DNA of 64,000 nucleotides from Lignipirellula cremea (GCF_007751035.1 NZ_CP036433.1:186001-250000); one strand, 5' to 3'. Positions 43,214 through 52,885 are shown, numbered from the stretch's first letter. Numbers and translations are program-made. The notes: generated by a model not told the origin, from the sequence alone.

Positions 43214-43344
43214 TCCTGCCTGCCGCGTCGGAGTTCGGGCTCGAGTTCCTTGACGCGAGCGGCTGTGGGCAAGCTGCTGTCGCTTTCAGCATGGATGGAA
43301 CTTTGGAAATGCCCAGAAAAAGAAAAACCGCCCCAGCAGCATGA

Positions 43345-43374
43345 TTGACATGCGTCATCAGGGGGGCCTATAAA
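43345..43374 (+). promoter_or_regulatory. Sigma-70-like promoter for the arylsulfotransferase-like gene
   Basis: TTGACA at 43345-43350 and TATAAA at 43369-43374 with an 18-base spacer, a near-consensus housekeeping promoter, followed by an AT-rich leader of about 130 bases before the ATG at 43513. No other gene lies downstream that it could serve. Confidence 0.5.
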
Positions 43375-43512
43375 ACCCCAGTCGTTAATATTTTTCCATT
43401 CCCCGCAAATTAACGGAACAGATCAAGCGGAGGTAATTCACGACGGGTTCCGTTTCAGAATCATTAACAGCAGTGTTCCATCACAATTCTTTGACATGAA
43501 TCGAGGGATACA

Positions 43513-45003
43513 ATGCCGGCTACTCTTTCGCGGTTTGTTCTGCGCGCTTGGTTGTTTCTATCTCTTTGCGCGAGTACTCTTCCCGCTCTGGCTCAGCAAA
43601 CTGTTGGGCTATTCTTCAACGACGGAGCCTACCCAGGCTACAACCTGTTTTCTCCCAATCGGGGAACGGGAACTTACCTCGTCGACAACGATGGGAACCT
43701 CATCAAACAGTGGATTGATCCCGACGGCTATTCGCCAGGGGCTTCGACTTACTTGACAGAACGCGGAACACTGCTGAAGAGTTGCTTTGTGGATGTTGGC
43801 TATTTTCCGCCGCAAGGCGCCGGTGCTGGACGCGGCGGGATGATTCGCGAGTATGCTTGGGATCCGGACTCGAACGGAAAGGCGGTGGTAATTTGGCAGT
43901 ATCTTTATAACACCGAGAATGTACTACAGCATCATGATTTCAAGCGTCTGCCCAACGGCAATATCCTCATTACGGCTTGGGAGAAGAACGTTGACTATCC
44001 CGGCAACTGGGAGCACCTGATCGAGGTCAAACCGAACTATTCCAATTGGGATAACTCGTCTCTTCCGGCTCACGGTGTCGGCGGAACCATTGTCTGGGAG
44101 TGGCATCTGCTGGATCACCTGATACCCGAAGGGGAGGATTCTAAGGACTATCCTTCGAAGTGGGATCCCGAAAACGGAGCTCCACGCATCAATGCGGTCC
44201 AATACGACCCGAAGCTCAACCAGATACTGATAAGTTCGAATAACGAGATCTGGATTATCAAAAAGTTCACGACAATCGACCTCTACCTCTACAAGCTGTA
44301 TCAAAAGTTATTCACAAGAATTTTCGGTAATTTTTTCGGTGAAGTGCTTTTATCTCAACTCTTTAGCGAGCCTGGAGACCTGTTGTATCGTTGGGGAGAC
44401 CCGGCAACCTATTTGGGAGCCGACACCTCTCACCCGCAAACAAGCTTTTTTCAACATGGCGTCGGCTGGATTGATCGTTTTACGGAATTCGGATATAAAA
44501 TTCCCAAAGGCAAAGGTGTCGGAAATATTTTGTTCCTCAACAATCAGTTCCCAGCGGGCTCAAGCGTTCAGGAGTTCACTCCTCCGTTGCGAAGAAATGG
44601 TTCCTACACCCAACCTGCTTATGGCGAGCCATTTGAGCCGTCTGGACTGGTCTGGCAGTACAATACGGTCATTGAGGGCGGATTGCCGCCTGCGCCCTTC
44701 CTGGGTAGTGCCCAGCGCTTACCCAATGGAAATACTCTCATCGGTGCGGGGCCTTCAGGAGCTTGCATTGAAGTGACGAATGATCGAACAATTGTTTGGA
44801 AGTACATCGTTCCTGTTGCGAACCTGAGTCCTACCACACCGGGTCCAAAGTCGTTCGATGATCTTGTGCTGGGTTTGACGGACCCGGTGTCTCCCCAGAC
44901 GAATATGCCGTTTCGCATCAAACGCTATGCGCCCACTTACCGTGGTTTTTCTGGCAAAGACCTCAGCCCCCAAGGTGAACTCATCGGCGCACTTCCCGAG
45001 TAG
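43513..45003 (+). CDS. Arylsulfotransferase-like secreted beta-propeller protein
   Basis: A 496-residue protein with a signal peptide (about 8-28, ending PALAQQ). The sequence follows the ASST/arylsulfotransferase propeller pattern: FFNDGAYPGYNLFSPNRGTG, TYLVDNDGNLIKQW, 'GMIREYAWDPDSNGKAVVIW', HHDFKRLPNGNILITAWEKN, IVWEWHLLDHL, FFQHGVGWIDRF, GNILFLNNQFPAGSS and AQRLPNGNTLIGAGPSG. Family members move sulfuryl groups between phenols in the periplasm, but many planctomycete homologues have no tested activity. The frame is AT-richer than its surroundings (for example 44290-44370), which hints at transfer. Start ATG has GAGGGA eight bases upstream. Confidence 0.78.
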   Translation: MPATLSRFVLRAWLFLSLCASTLPALAQQTVGLFFNDGAYPGYNLFSPNRGTGTYLVDNDGNLIKQWIDPDGYSPGASTYLTERGTLLKSCFVDVGYFPPQGAGAGRGGMIREYAWDPDSNGKAVVIWQYLYNTENVLQHHDFKRLPNGNILITAWEKNVDYPGNWEHLIEVKPNYSNWDNSSLPAHGVGGTIVWEWHLLDHLIPEGEDSKDYPSKWDPENGAPRINAVQYDPKLNQILISSNNEIWIIKKFTTIDLYLYKLYQKLFTRIFGNFFGEVLLSQLFSEPGDLLYRWGDPATYLGADTSHPQTSFFQHGVGWIDRFTEFGYKIPKGKGVGNILFLNNQFPAGSSVQEFTPPLRRNGSYTQPAYGEPFEPSGLVWQYNTVIEGGLPPAPFLGSAQRLPNGNTLIGAGPSGACIEVTNDRTIVWKYIVPVANLSPTTPGPKSFDDLVLGLTDPVSPQTNMPFRIKRYAPTYRGFSGKDLSPQGELIGALPE

Positions 45004-45132
45004 TTCGGGTACGTTGGCGCGTTTGGGTACGAAGAACAGCTTGTTCTCAACCCGTTCAGGGCATGTCACTTAGAACATATCCGAAAACCCCGCTGGTCGT
45101 ATGCTAGCGACGATGTCGTCGGGTTAAAAAAT

Positions 45133-45189
45133 ACGTGAACCCTCGCACAGGATTGGGAATTGCAAACTCATTCCCATGGAGGGTTCACG
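45133..45189. repeat. Long hairpin, possible IS5-type end
   Basis: CGTGAACCCTC (45134 on) pairs with GAGGGTTCACG (ending 45189), and inside it TGGGAAT (45154) pairs with ATTCCCA (45170). The loop is nine bases. The hairpin sits just upstream of the IS5-type transposase scrap and probably belongs to its end or leader. Confidence 0.5.
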
Positions 45190-45200
45190 ATGGGTTCACG

Positions 45201-45320
45201 ATGGAAGCCAGAAGGAGTTTTGACGAATTTCGCATGTCCGATGAAATGTGGGAGCGATGCGAAACATTCATACCAACCTACGAAATGATTCCCCAAGGCG
45301 GTAGGCCAGGGCGAACGCGG
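45201..45320 (+). pseudogene. IS5-family transposase N-terminal scrap
   Basis: From the ATG at 45201 the frame reads EARRSFDEFRMSDEMWERCE and ends at PQGGRPG, the N-terminal domain (DUF4096-like) of IS5-family transposases, where 'W...PP...GGRP' is typical. The similarity stops near 45320 and the right part of the gene is missing; the 1.42-kb IS copy B starts 80 bases further on. No catalytic residues remain. Confidence 0.65.
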
Positions 45321-45398
45321 GTTACGCCAGCTCGCTCAGGACGCTCTTGCTCCGTCCAAAATGATCGGTCTGCATGCCAAATTGCTGCAGCATGCGGG

Positions 45399-46816
45399 CC
45401 GTAGGGTAAAAGTATTCGAACGACGGTCAAAGGGCTGGTTTTATGGACTTTGATTGTGGATTTCCGAGCGAATCTCGGCCGACCGCCACGCTCCATCGGC
45501 GAATATCGCATCTGTTCGCCCACGAATTTGCCAGCAGCGCAGACGGCGATCGCAGAAGAATGACCAAGTAACAGGAGGAACTTCACGCGGCTTTGCGCTG
45601 GTAGTACTTCAGCAGTCCACCCAGCCGCTCTCGGCACTCGATTTTGCCGGCAAGCTGACCGACTTCATCAGCGGGCTGGATCAGTTTATTTTCCAGTCCT
45701 TGGTGGTTTCGCTCGCCGTGGTAGTGCTCAAGGAAAGACGAAACAGCTCGGCGCAGGGCCTTCTCACCGAAGAAGATCATGCGCAACAACGCCTCGGATT
45801 TGAGGCTCCTCATGAACCGCTCGATGAAAGCGTTTAAATTAGGGCTTCGCGGGGGCAGCAGCAGCGGTCGGGCGTCCTCCCTTTTCAGGATGCGGCGGAA
45901 GGCCCGACAGAACTTCGTGTCGCGGTCCATGAGCAGGTAACGCTTGCCGAGTAGAAAGCCCTCGTAGTCGGTCAAGTTCCTGGCGATCTGCGTCATCCAC
46001 GTCTCATCAGGACGGGGAGTGCAGCCGGCAAAGTGAACGCGGCGCGTCTTGAGTTCGATCACGAACAGCAAGTAATAGGTGATCAATCCAGCCTTGGTCC
46101 AGACTTCTATTGTGGTGAAATCAATCGCCGCTAAAACGTCCCAATGGGCCTTGAGAAACGTGGTCCAAGTTGTCTGGCGTTGGCGGTCAGGAGCGGGTTC
46201 GATGCCGTGCTGCTTGAGGATGTTGCCGACGGTCGTGTCAGAGATGTGGTAGCCGACATTGGCCAGTGCGCCCTGGATTCGGTCGTAGCCCCACGAAGGG
46301 TTTTCCTGGGCGAACCGCAGGATCAGATCCACGATCACATGGCGGATGCGCGGTCTGCCGACGGATTTGCGTTTCTCGCTGTGGTCCCCCTTCTTCGCCA
46401 CCAGTTCGCGATGCCAGCGGAGAATCGTGTCGGGCGTCACGATCGTGGTCAACTCCCGCAAGGTCTTCCGGCCGAGCGCCTTGCCTTTGACGGCCAAAAT
46501 GCGCCGCTGGTCGTCGGTCAAGCGGATGCGTTTCATGCCCATCTGCTGGAGCAGGGACTGGATCTGATCGTTCTGGAACTCGATGATCTATTGCTGCCGG
46601 TGATGAATCCAACCCGAGAGGATGGCGAACAGCAACTGCCAAGGTTGACGTACGAAATTCATGGAATGCCGCACTGCCGTGGCGCAGCTGGAGGTGAACC
46701 CGCAGGATTGCCTCCCGAAGTCCAGCGGTTAACGGCCGAATTCGCGACCTGACGAGCGCCAGTCAACACAAGCATAGTCCGTACTTATCATTCGGCTGAA
46801 TATTTTGACCGCACGG
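45399..46816. mobile_element. 1.42-kb rve-type IS, copy B
   Basis: About 1418 bp, bounded by CCGTAGGGTAAAAGTATTCG on the left and the reverse complement of CCGTGCGGTCAAAATATTC on the right. Same organisation as copy A: about 180 bp non-coding, one minus-strand transposase of 360 codons, about 150 bp right-hand non-coding DNA. No clear target duplication. It is inserted downstream of IS5-type debris and 50 bases from the stop of the mechanosensitive channel gene. Confidence 0.82.
45583..46662 (-). pseudogene. rve (DDE) transposase with an amber codon near its start
   Basis: The 360-codon frame starts at the ATG at 46662 (MNFVRQPWQLLFAILSGW) and meets a TAG at 46588-46590, codon 25, where copy A has CAA. 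From MGMKRIRLTDDQRR (46542) onward 319 codons are open and contain the HTH region and a complete DDE core: AAIDFTTIEVW, LLMDRDTKF and LNAFIERFMRSLKSE. Reinitiation at the internal ATG could still give a near-complete transposase, so this copy may retain activity; strictly it is disrupted. Confidence 0.82.
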
Positions 46817-46865
46817 GGTTTGTCATGTTTCACGAACGGGAATCGCGCTGACGTGTCAAAGCTTT

Positions 46866-49463
46866 CTATGACTTCTGTCCAGCATCCGCCTGCGGCTTGG
46901 CCACACCGAGTTCGGATGCCGCGTTGGGCGGCATACTGATCAGACGCAGATCGCGCTGCGGGAAAGGAACACCAATGCCCGCTTCGTCGAGCGCCTGCTG
47001 GACAGCGACCGCGATCTCACTAAGGACCACGTGTCTGGTGTCCGCGGAGTCACCGCTGGAGACATCGATCCAAGCCCGCAGTCTAAAGTCGAGAGAGCTG
47101 TCGCCAAAGTTTTCGAAAAAGGCCTGCGATTCGGGTTCGGGAATCACCTTCGGATTGGCCTTCGCTACTTCGACCAGCAAATCAATCACGCGCTGAGCAG
47201 GTGTTCCGTATTCGACCCCTACGGTCAGGTCAATTCGTCGACACCTGTCCGAAAGGGTCCAGTTGGTCACACTCTCGGAAATGAGCATTCCGTTGGGCAC
47301 GATGACTTCGGCGCCGTCGAATGTGCGGATCAGGCTGGCGCGGATGCCGATGCGCTGCATCGTTCCCGAGTTGCCGGAAAACTCAATCGTGTCTCCCACA
47401 TCGATCGGTCGCTCGAATAGCAAGATCAAGCCGGACACGAAATTGTTGACGATGTTTTGCAGGCCGAAACCGATGCCGACTCCCAATCCTCCGGCGACAA
47501 CGGCGAGCTTAGTGATCTCGATCCCAGCCGCCGAAAGGCCGACCAGAAATCCGAGGAAGATCACGCTGTATTTTGCAATACTTGAGACAGCGTACGGCAC
47601 GCCTCGGGCTGTGCGCACCCGCGAGAACACATCCTCGTGAAGAACAGCTTGCAGCAAACGCGCCAGGAGGAAAGAGAGCCACACGGTGAGCGCAAACACC
47701 AGCACGTCGGCAACCGAGACGGAAAGCGCGCCGATGGTGACACTTGCGCAGAGTACCCGGCCCGCAACAACTTTCGCCGGTACGAGCAGACCGAGTTGTC
47801 CGCACACGAGCACGGCCCACGCTGCGACCGCAATGACGTTCAAAATCCGCCCGAGCCGGTGATCCACGAGTCGTCGATGATTCGAGATCGTCCGCGAGAG
47901 CCGCAGTGGCCGGAGGACAAGTGCAAAAGTCGCCAAGCCGTGGAAGACTTTGAGCAGGACGAAGACGAACAAACCCAGATAGCCGCACCGCATGACGCCG
48001 TCTCCCAACATGACGGCGAGATCGGTCCAACCTGTCAGATCGGCCAAGATCGCTAACGTCACGAAGCCAGCCCCCACGCGCATCGCATGGTAAAGCAGCT
48101 TGATCAGGGGATGACGCTGATGTTCTTCCGGCAGACGAGCCGCCCCGCTGGGGCGTAGCAACCAAATTAGCAAGCCCAGGACCGCAACCATTTCTCCCAG
48201 AAAGACAACACGCTCGAGCGTTGGCGTTGCGTCCAGCAGGTCGCGGGCCCGATCGATGGTGAACAGCACCGCGAGTCCCCAGGCCAACGTAGCCAAGGCA
48301 GACGGCAAAAAACGCAAGACGATTCGCAACGTCGCCGCCGCAATGAGCGCCGCGGCGAGAGGGCCTGCGCTGCGGGGCCCCATCGTGTGGATCGGGAACG
48401 CGAAAAAACCCGTCATCAGCACCGCCATTGCCCACGGGTGCTCGAAGACCAGCTGAGCGTGTCGTAGCTGGGAGTCATCCTCCGCCCGCGCACGAGTGCG
48501 GTTACGAACCCACCGGAGCATCAGCCCCAGCCCCACCAACAGTATGAACTGCAAACCTAACGTCTCGGCTCGGCGCCGCGAGTCTTGTCCACTCAGATCA
48601 AACCGCTTCAAGAATTGCCGCAACCCTACGGTCTGCCACTCCGTGCCGATCGACTCTCGCACTTGCGGGTTCCAGAGCGGCGGGTGATCGGCATGGAAGA
48701 TCCCTGCCAGCCGCGCATCGACCGCGCTCTGCAAATGTTCAACCGTTACATTGAGCGCAACGCTTGGATTCACAAGTTTGTCGCGCACCGCCAACATATC
48801 ATTGCGCCGCTTGACGACGGTCGACCGCACCTCTTCGATCTCGCTGCGCACAGCCGCGATGCGATCCGTTGTCGTTGCATCGACGTCCGCTTGCGTCCTG
48901 GCAAGTTCATCCGTCGCTTGCCAAACCGCCGCTATGCTGTCGATCCGCTCGACAGATGTGCCGAGGGCGTCGAGTTGATCGTCCAGTTGCTCTTCGAGTG
49001 ACCGCAAATCCGCCAGCATCTCGCTAAGTTCGAACTCAGCCCTTTGCAGCATGCGGATACTGGGCCTGCCTTCAAGCGTTCTGCGAGTCTTCGCAAGCTG
49101 CGAATTGACCTCCGCAAACATGCGATCGGTTTCAGAGCCAACTCGTTCGAGAATCGTTTGGGAAACGTCGCGGGGTAGAAAAGTCGCCAATTCGGCACTT
49201 GTGATCTCAGCCCGCCCCGGCACTTCTTCCAGTGAGATTGCCTGGTCCGGTACGGCTTCCTGCTGGGGCCTGGCGGGCTCCAGGCTCGCGGGAGATGTAG
49301 TCTCTGGAGCTGTGGAAACCGGCTCCTGCGCCCACGCGACGGAGCCAGGAGACCAGGGAAGAGAACCCTCGACGAGTAAAGTTGCTGCCACGGCGGTTAG
49401 TAACAGCAGACCGCGCCCAATGGGATGGAATCCCATTGTGAAATGCGTCCTCGTGGGAGTCAT
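46866..49463 (-). CDS. Large MscS-family mechanosensitive channel (MscK-like)
   Basis: An 865-residue channel protein. A signal peptide (about 11-45) leads into a periplasmic helical coiled-coil domain (about 60-300; e.g. QRAEFELSEMLADLRSLEEQ). A set of about ten transmembrane helices follows (about 330-640), then the MscS core: pore helix AVVAGGLGVGIGFGLQNIVN, NFVSGLILLFERPIDVGDTI, and the beta domain GTMQRIGIRASLIRTFDGAE with VIVPNGMLISESVTNWTLSD. This is the layout of MscK/MscM-type osmotic safety valves. The ATG at 49463 is preferred; starts at 49562 or 49436 are possible. Not obviously linked to its neighbours. Confidence 0.88.
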   Translation of the reverse strand: MTPTRTHFTMGFHPIGRGLLLLTAVAATLLVEGSLPWSPGSVAWAQEPVSTAPETTSPASLEPARPQQEAVPDQAISLEEVPGRAEITSAELATFLPRDVSQTILERVGSETDRMFAEVNSQLAKTRRTLEGRPSIRMLQRAEFELSEMLADLRSLEEQLDDQLDALGTSVERIDSIAAVWQATDELARTQADVDATTTDRIAAVRSEIEEVRSTVVKRRNDMLAVRDKLVNPSVALNVTVEHLQSAVDARLAGIFHADHPPLWNPQVRESIGTEWQTVGLRQFLKRFDLSGQDSRRRAETLGLQFILLVGLGLMLRWVRNRTRARAEDDSQLRHAQLVFEHPWAMAVLMTGFFAFPIHTMGPRSAGPLAAALIAAATLRIVLRFLPSALATLAWGLAVLFTIDRARDLLDATPTLERVVFLGEMVAVLGLLIWLLRPSGAARLPEEHQRHPLIKLLYHAMRVGAGFVTLAILADLTGWTDLAVMLGDGVMRCGYLGLFVFVLLKVFHGLATFALVLRPLRLSRTISNHRRLVDHRLGRILNVIAVAAWAVLVCGQLGLLVPAKVVAGRVLCASVTIGALSVSVADVLVFALTVWLSFLLARLLQAVLHEDVFSRVRTARGVPYAVSSIAKYSVIFLGFLVGLSAAGIEITKLAVVAGGLGVGIGFGLQNIVNNFVSGLILLFERPIDVGDTIEFSGNSGTMQRIGIRASLIRTFDGAEVIVPNGMLISESVTNWTLSDRCRRIDLTVGVEYGTPAQRVIDLLVEVAKANPKVIPEPESQAFFENFGDSSLDFRLRAWIDVSSGDSADTRHVVLSEIAVAVQQALDEAGIGVPFPQRDLRLISMPPNAASELGVAKPQADAGQKS

Positions 49464-49542
49464 CAAATTGCCTAGCGCTGTTGAAGTCGCGGGCCGGCGC
49501 ATGAATGACGACCCGCGAGTTTGATGATCAATGGGGAATGGT

Positions 49543-51423
49543 CTAGTCCGAGCGGCCGCCACTCTGTTTCTTCAACGAGTTGAGAATCTGGTCAAGGTTA
49601 TAGCTGGCCGCCTCCTGCAGAGGCGGGAACTCCTTGTAGGACATCAGTTCTTTCTCCCAGAGAAGCTGGCCGATCGGCAGGAGGTTCCAGTCGTAGACGT
49701 ACGCAGTGCTGGGCGCTGCGAGTGCTCCGGCGTAGCTCATAAGCGACTTCGTATCCGCACCGACGCTGATCTCGAACGGATCACGCATAATGTTGGCGAG
49801 CTGAGTCCAATGGTAGGTTTGGGCGCCCATCAACCCGTCCATCGCACCGGCCCCGACCATGGTGTAGTAGAACTTCCAGTTCTTGTACCGCACCGCCGAG
49901 GGTTGCGCGCCGGTGTAGTAGAAGAACGTATCCCGGGCCGATTCTTCGGACTCACCAGTCAGGTATTCGATCTGATTGAAGCCATCGAGCTTGGTCTTAA
50001 CAATGCCGGGGTATTTGCCCGCCATGATTTGCTCGTTTAGGTCGTTATCCTTGGCCCCTCCAGCGATTTCAACGAAGGTGGGCAGCCAGTCCTGAGAGGC
50101 GAAGATCTCCTTAAAGACAGTGCCCGGTTTGATCTTGCCGGGCCAGCGGACGACGCAGGGAGCACGCATGCCGCCTTCCCAGGTGGTCAGCTTACCGCCT
50201 TTGAATGGGGTCGTGCCTCCATCAGGGAAGGTGATGACTTCCGCGCCGTTGTCAGTCGTGAAGACGATGATGGTATTGTCGAGTTCACCCATGTCCTCAA
50301 GCTTCTTGAGGACTACACCGATGTTGTCGTCGAGCTGCTTCATGCCGACTTCGTTGATTCCCCAATCCTTGCCGCCCTTCACGCCGAGCATGGCTTCATA
50401 CTCGGGCGAAAACATCGTAGTGATGTGCATGCGGGCCGGGTTGTACCAGCAGAAGAAGGGCTTTTCCGTCTTCTCGGGATCCTGGCGATCAAGCCAGTCC
50501 ACGACCCTGGCGGAAATTTCTTCGTCGACAGTCTTCGAGCGCTCCAGGGTGAGCGGTCCCTCGTCCTTTCCCACCTGATTCTTCGCCGTTCCATCGGACG
50601 ATTTCATCCAAATTATGGGGCGCGGAGCTGCCATGCAAACACCTTCTTCGGGAGTGATGGCGCCTGGTGTTTCAGGAATGCCCGGGATCGGCACCATCTT
50701 CATCGGTGGCACGACGGCTTGATCGGTCGGACTCTTATTGATGTCCGGGAAGCTGACTCCTTGCATCGCATCGAGGTGGTAGAGATAACCCCAGAATTCC
50801 TGGAACCCATGCGCGGTCGGCAGTGAATCCGGATGATCGCCGAGATGGTTTTTGCCGAACTCGCCGGTGCTGTAGCCCTGATCCAAAAGGAATTTCGCAA
50901 GGCTTGGAGTGCCGGGGCGCAGGTACGAGATGGCGCCTGGCAACTGAGGCATGAGCATCCCGGCCCGCATAGGATTCATGCCGGTGAAAAATGCCGTGCG
51001 CCCGGCCGTGCAGCTTTGCTGGGCGTAGTAGTGCATGAAGATGCCACCCTCTCTGGCGAGCCGGTCGATATTGGGAGTCTCTCCCACCATCAAGCCTCGA
51101 TGATAACAACCCGGCTGCATCCAGCCGATGTCATCGGCCATGATGAACATGATGTTCGGCTTTTTACCTTTTTTCTCTGCTGCTTGGCCCGAGGCTTCGC
51201 TGGCAGGTGGCGCTGTCACCTGGGCAACTTGCTCTTCTTCCGTGGCTGAATTCGCAGGGGCCGTCGTGTTGGGGCCAGCCTTCTCGTCAGTCGAGGTGGG
51301 CTCGACGGTATCCGACGACGCCTGGGCCTCACCCTCGGGCTTGGCGTTCGAGCAAGCGGCAAAGTACCCAATCATCGCGGCAATCGCGAAGAGACCGATT
51401 AACTGCCATCGAGACATCTTCAT
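49543..51423 (-). CDS. Sulfatase-family lipoprotein with C-x-A-x-R motif
   Basis: A 626-residue sulfatase anchored as a lipoprotein (FAAC24 lipobox) with a low-complexity acidic linker (about 28-85). Motifs: IMFIMADDIGWMQPGCYHRG (metal site), QQSC138-T-A-G-R142 with TAFFTG, STGEFGKNHLGDHPDSLPTA, VFTTDNGAEVITFPDGGTTP and FKGGKLTTWEGGMRAPCVVR. The formylglycine signature has Ala where most sulfatases have Pro. ATG at 51423 has GGAG nine bases upstream. It resembles the sulfatase at 55445-57025 more than the two in the 21-40 kb region. The C-terminal part (FYYTMVGAGAMDGLMGAQTY) is of the large arylsulfatase type. Confidence 0.9.
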   Translation of the reverse strand: MKMSRWQLIGLFAIAAMIGYFAACSNAKPEGEAQASSDTVEPTSTDEKAGPNTTAPANSATEEEQVAQVTAPPASEASGQAAEKKGKKPNIMFIMADDIGWMQPGCYHRGLMVGETPNIDRLAREGGIFMHYYAQQSCTAGRTAFFTGMNPMRAGMLMPQLPGAISYLRPGTPSLAKFLLDQGYSTGEFGKNHLGDHPDSLPTAHGFQEFWGYLYHLDAMQGVSFPDINKSPTDQAVVPPMKMVPIPGIPETPGAITPEEGVCMAAPRPIIWMKSSDGTAKNQVGKDEGPLTLERSKTVDEEISARVVDWLDRQDPEKTEKPFFCWYNPARMHITTMFSPEYEAMLGVKGGKDWGINEVGMKQLDDNIGVVLKKLEDMGELDNTIIVFTTDNGAEVITFPDGGTTPFKGGKLTTWEGGMRAPCVVRWPGKIKPGTVFKEIFASQDWLPTFVEIAGGAKDNDLNEQIMAGKYPGIVKTKLDGFNQIEYLTGESEESARDTFFYYTGAQPSAVRYKNWKFYYTMVGAGAMDGLMGAQTYHWTQLANIMRDPFEISVGADTKSLMSYAGALAAPSTAYVYDWNLLPIGQLLWEKELMSYKEFPPLQEAASYNLDQILNSLKKQSGGRSD

Positions 51424-51561
51424 ACTGCATTCTCCACAAAGTGGCGGGACTCCTACCCAGGTCGTAGCCCTGGTTCGCGCTAGTTTATAGCACTGCAGTT
51501 TACCGAGACAAGGGTCCCATATTTGAAATTCATGAACAGTCGTTACGTGCGTCGGGCCTGG

Positions 51562-51735
51562 TCCTTAACCCAGCGTAAGCCGCTTGATGCGGAGGCGAAA
51601 AAACTCGCAAACTCTCGGCGTTTTTGCGTAAATTGGTGATGCCAATCAGAACAATTACGCACCTCAAAGAAGGCTTTCGAGTGAAGACAAAGATACGACC
51701 AAAAGCGCAGCGACGCAAACAGAGTGTCCGGCCAG
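51562..51735. mobile_element. Left-end remnant of a second IS1380-type element
   Basis: TCCTTAACCCAGCGTAAGCC and the following 150 bp are nearly identical to 40159-40325, including the first 25 codons of the transposase (FRVKTKIRPKAQRRKQ). About 30 bp are deleted after the codons for KQ, then GTCCGGCCAG matches again before homology stops near 51735. The other 1.6 kb are missing. Confidence 0.8.
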
Positions 51736-51765
51736 ATTCTATGGCGTTGCCTAATTCACTGAGGT

Positions 51766-52660
51766 TTATGACGTTAGCCAGTATTGATCCCAGAGTTCGC
51801 TGTCGTGCAGGGCGGCAAGGGCCATTATGCCTTCGGCGTGGGGGCTGTCCCAGCGGCGGCCACGGCCTTTGACTCGATGCGTGGGAACGAGGGGAAAATA
51901 ACTTCGGTTTTGTATAACACCGAGGACGTTGCGGAAAGCGAGCCTGCTTGAAATCACGTCGTGACCTGTGCCGAAAGACCCAGTCTGGCCGACTTCATCA
52001 AGGACGATCCGCTGCCGACCGTCCCTTTGCGCCTTCGCGCCTTTGCGTGAGATCCTCTTCGTGACAGAACCGCCAATCCTTCCTTGAACGGCGAGAAGAA
52101 AAATTGAGCCGGTTGAAGAATTTCCCTCGCGTCAATGGGGACTTAAGCAAAGGCGCGAAGGCGCAAAGAAGGATGAAAAGGTGTGAGAATAAATTGGCCG
52201 CGACCCTGGGGGATGTCGCGTTTCAGACTCCGACCAGATGGGGGAAATGGCCGAAGTTATTTTTCCCCAACTCTCAGCGAGGAACTGCGGATAGCGGATG
52301 ATATCGGCTCGTTCCGCCGCATCGTGGATCAGGCGATCGGCCGCTTTCCGTTTGCCGCCGCGCAAGGTCTTGCGCCAGTCCCACAGCTGATCGCTGGCGG
52401 CCTGGTAGCCGCGATGTTTGTAGTCGCTCATCAGTTCGCCCACCCACTGCTTCCCCGTGGCGGAGCTGAGTTCGCAGAAACCGCGAGTGATCGTTGCTTC
52501 GGCCGCATCCAGCCAGCGATCGATCGGCGTTTCTGCTCCGTCGAGCGGACAATGCCAGCGTGTCCGCCGCAGCACCACCCGGCCGTTGAGCGTGAGCACG
52601 CTCCGCTCCTGGCGCCCCTTGTTACGCTTCTTCTGATTTGTCTCCGGGCTGCTCGGAGGG
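51766..52660 (-). pseudogene. ISKra4-type transposase, split by a MITE-like insertion
   Basis: The main transposase frame begins overlapping the 87-residue ORF (KKRNKGRQERSVLTLNGRVV) and continues through LRRTRWHCPLDGAETPIDRW, LDAAEATITRGFCEL, then jumps by an internal deletion to GKQWVGELMSDYKHRGYQAA and RADIIRYPQFLAES at about 52272. There the 378-bp element is inserted. On its far side (51890-51766) the C-terminus resumes: VKGRGRRWDSPHAEGIMALA and ALHDSELWDQYWLTS. About 25-30 codons at the junction are lost. So the gene is dead twice over. The assignment to ISKra4 rests on remembered planctomycete homologues. Confidence 0.7.
51891..52268. repeat. 378-bp MITE-like element, copy 1
   Basis: Starts GGGGAAAATAACTTCGG and ends with the inverse CCGAAGTTATTTTTCCCC, so the ends are 17-18-bp inverted repeats. 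Length is exactly that of copy 2 (54615-54992), which lies in opposite orientation. Inside are two blocks of the type CTTTGCGCCTTCGCGCC and its inverse that could fold into a long hairpin. No protein is encoded. It splits the ISKra4-type transposase. Confidence 0.75.
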
Positions 52661-52885
52661 GGGAAAAGCGGCTTCCGCCGCATCTGATTTAAGCTGAATC
52701 GCCTTCTCATAAGCCTTGCGGCGAAACTCCTCCAAGGCGTCGCGCGCCGGATACTCACTGTCGCGAATGATGCGTCCCGCCGGGGCCGCGTCAACCGCAT
52801 CGGCCACCTGCTCCAGCGTCCGTTCAAACTCCGCCCGCATCTGACGAAGATATTCCTCCCGATCCAACTTCGGCGCATCGCTCAT
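52622..52885 (-). CDS. First ORF of the ISKra4-type element
   Basis: An 87-residue acidic helical protein (MSDAPKLDREEYLRQMRAEF, AGRIIRDSEYPARDALEEFR, AFPPSEQPGDKSEEA). It resembles the small ORF that precedes the main transposase frame in planctomycete ISKra4 elements. The transposase frame overlaps its end in a different register, with a run TTTTCCCCCC (minus strand) in the overlap, so a frameshift fusion of the two products is likely in intact elements. Since the second ORF is broken, this one is probably without function here. Confidence 0.6.
   Translation of the reverse strand: MSDAPKLDREEYLRQMRAEFERTLEQVADAVDAAPAGRIIRDSEYPARDALEEFRRKAYEKAIQLKSDAAEAAFPPSEQPGDKSEEA
52657..52666 (-). promoter_or_regulatory. 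Possible slippery site for programmed frameshifting
   Basis: On the minus strand the sequence reads TTTTCCCCCC within the 40-base overlap of the two ISKra4-type ORFs. Homopolymer runs of this sort permit ribosomal or transcriptional slippage in two-ORF insertion sequences. The claim is inference only; no stem-loop downstream was worked out. Confidence 0.35.

Noticed and set aside
51960-52190. GC-rich direct and inverse blocks CTTTGCGCCTTCGCGCC as a possible small RNA or CRISPR-like unit
   Set aside because: They occur only as internal parts of the 378-bp MITE-like element and its second copy.
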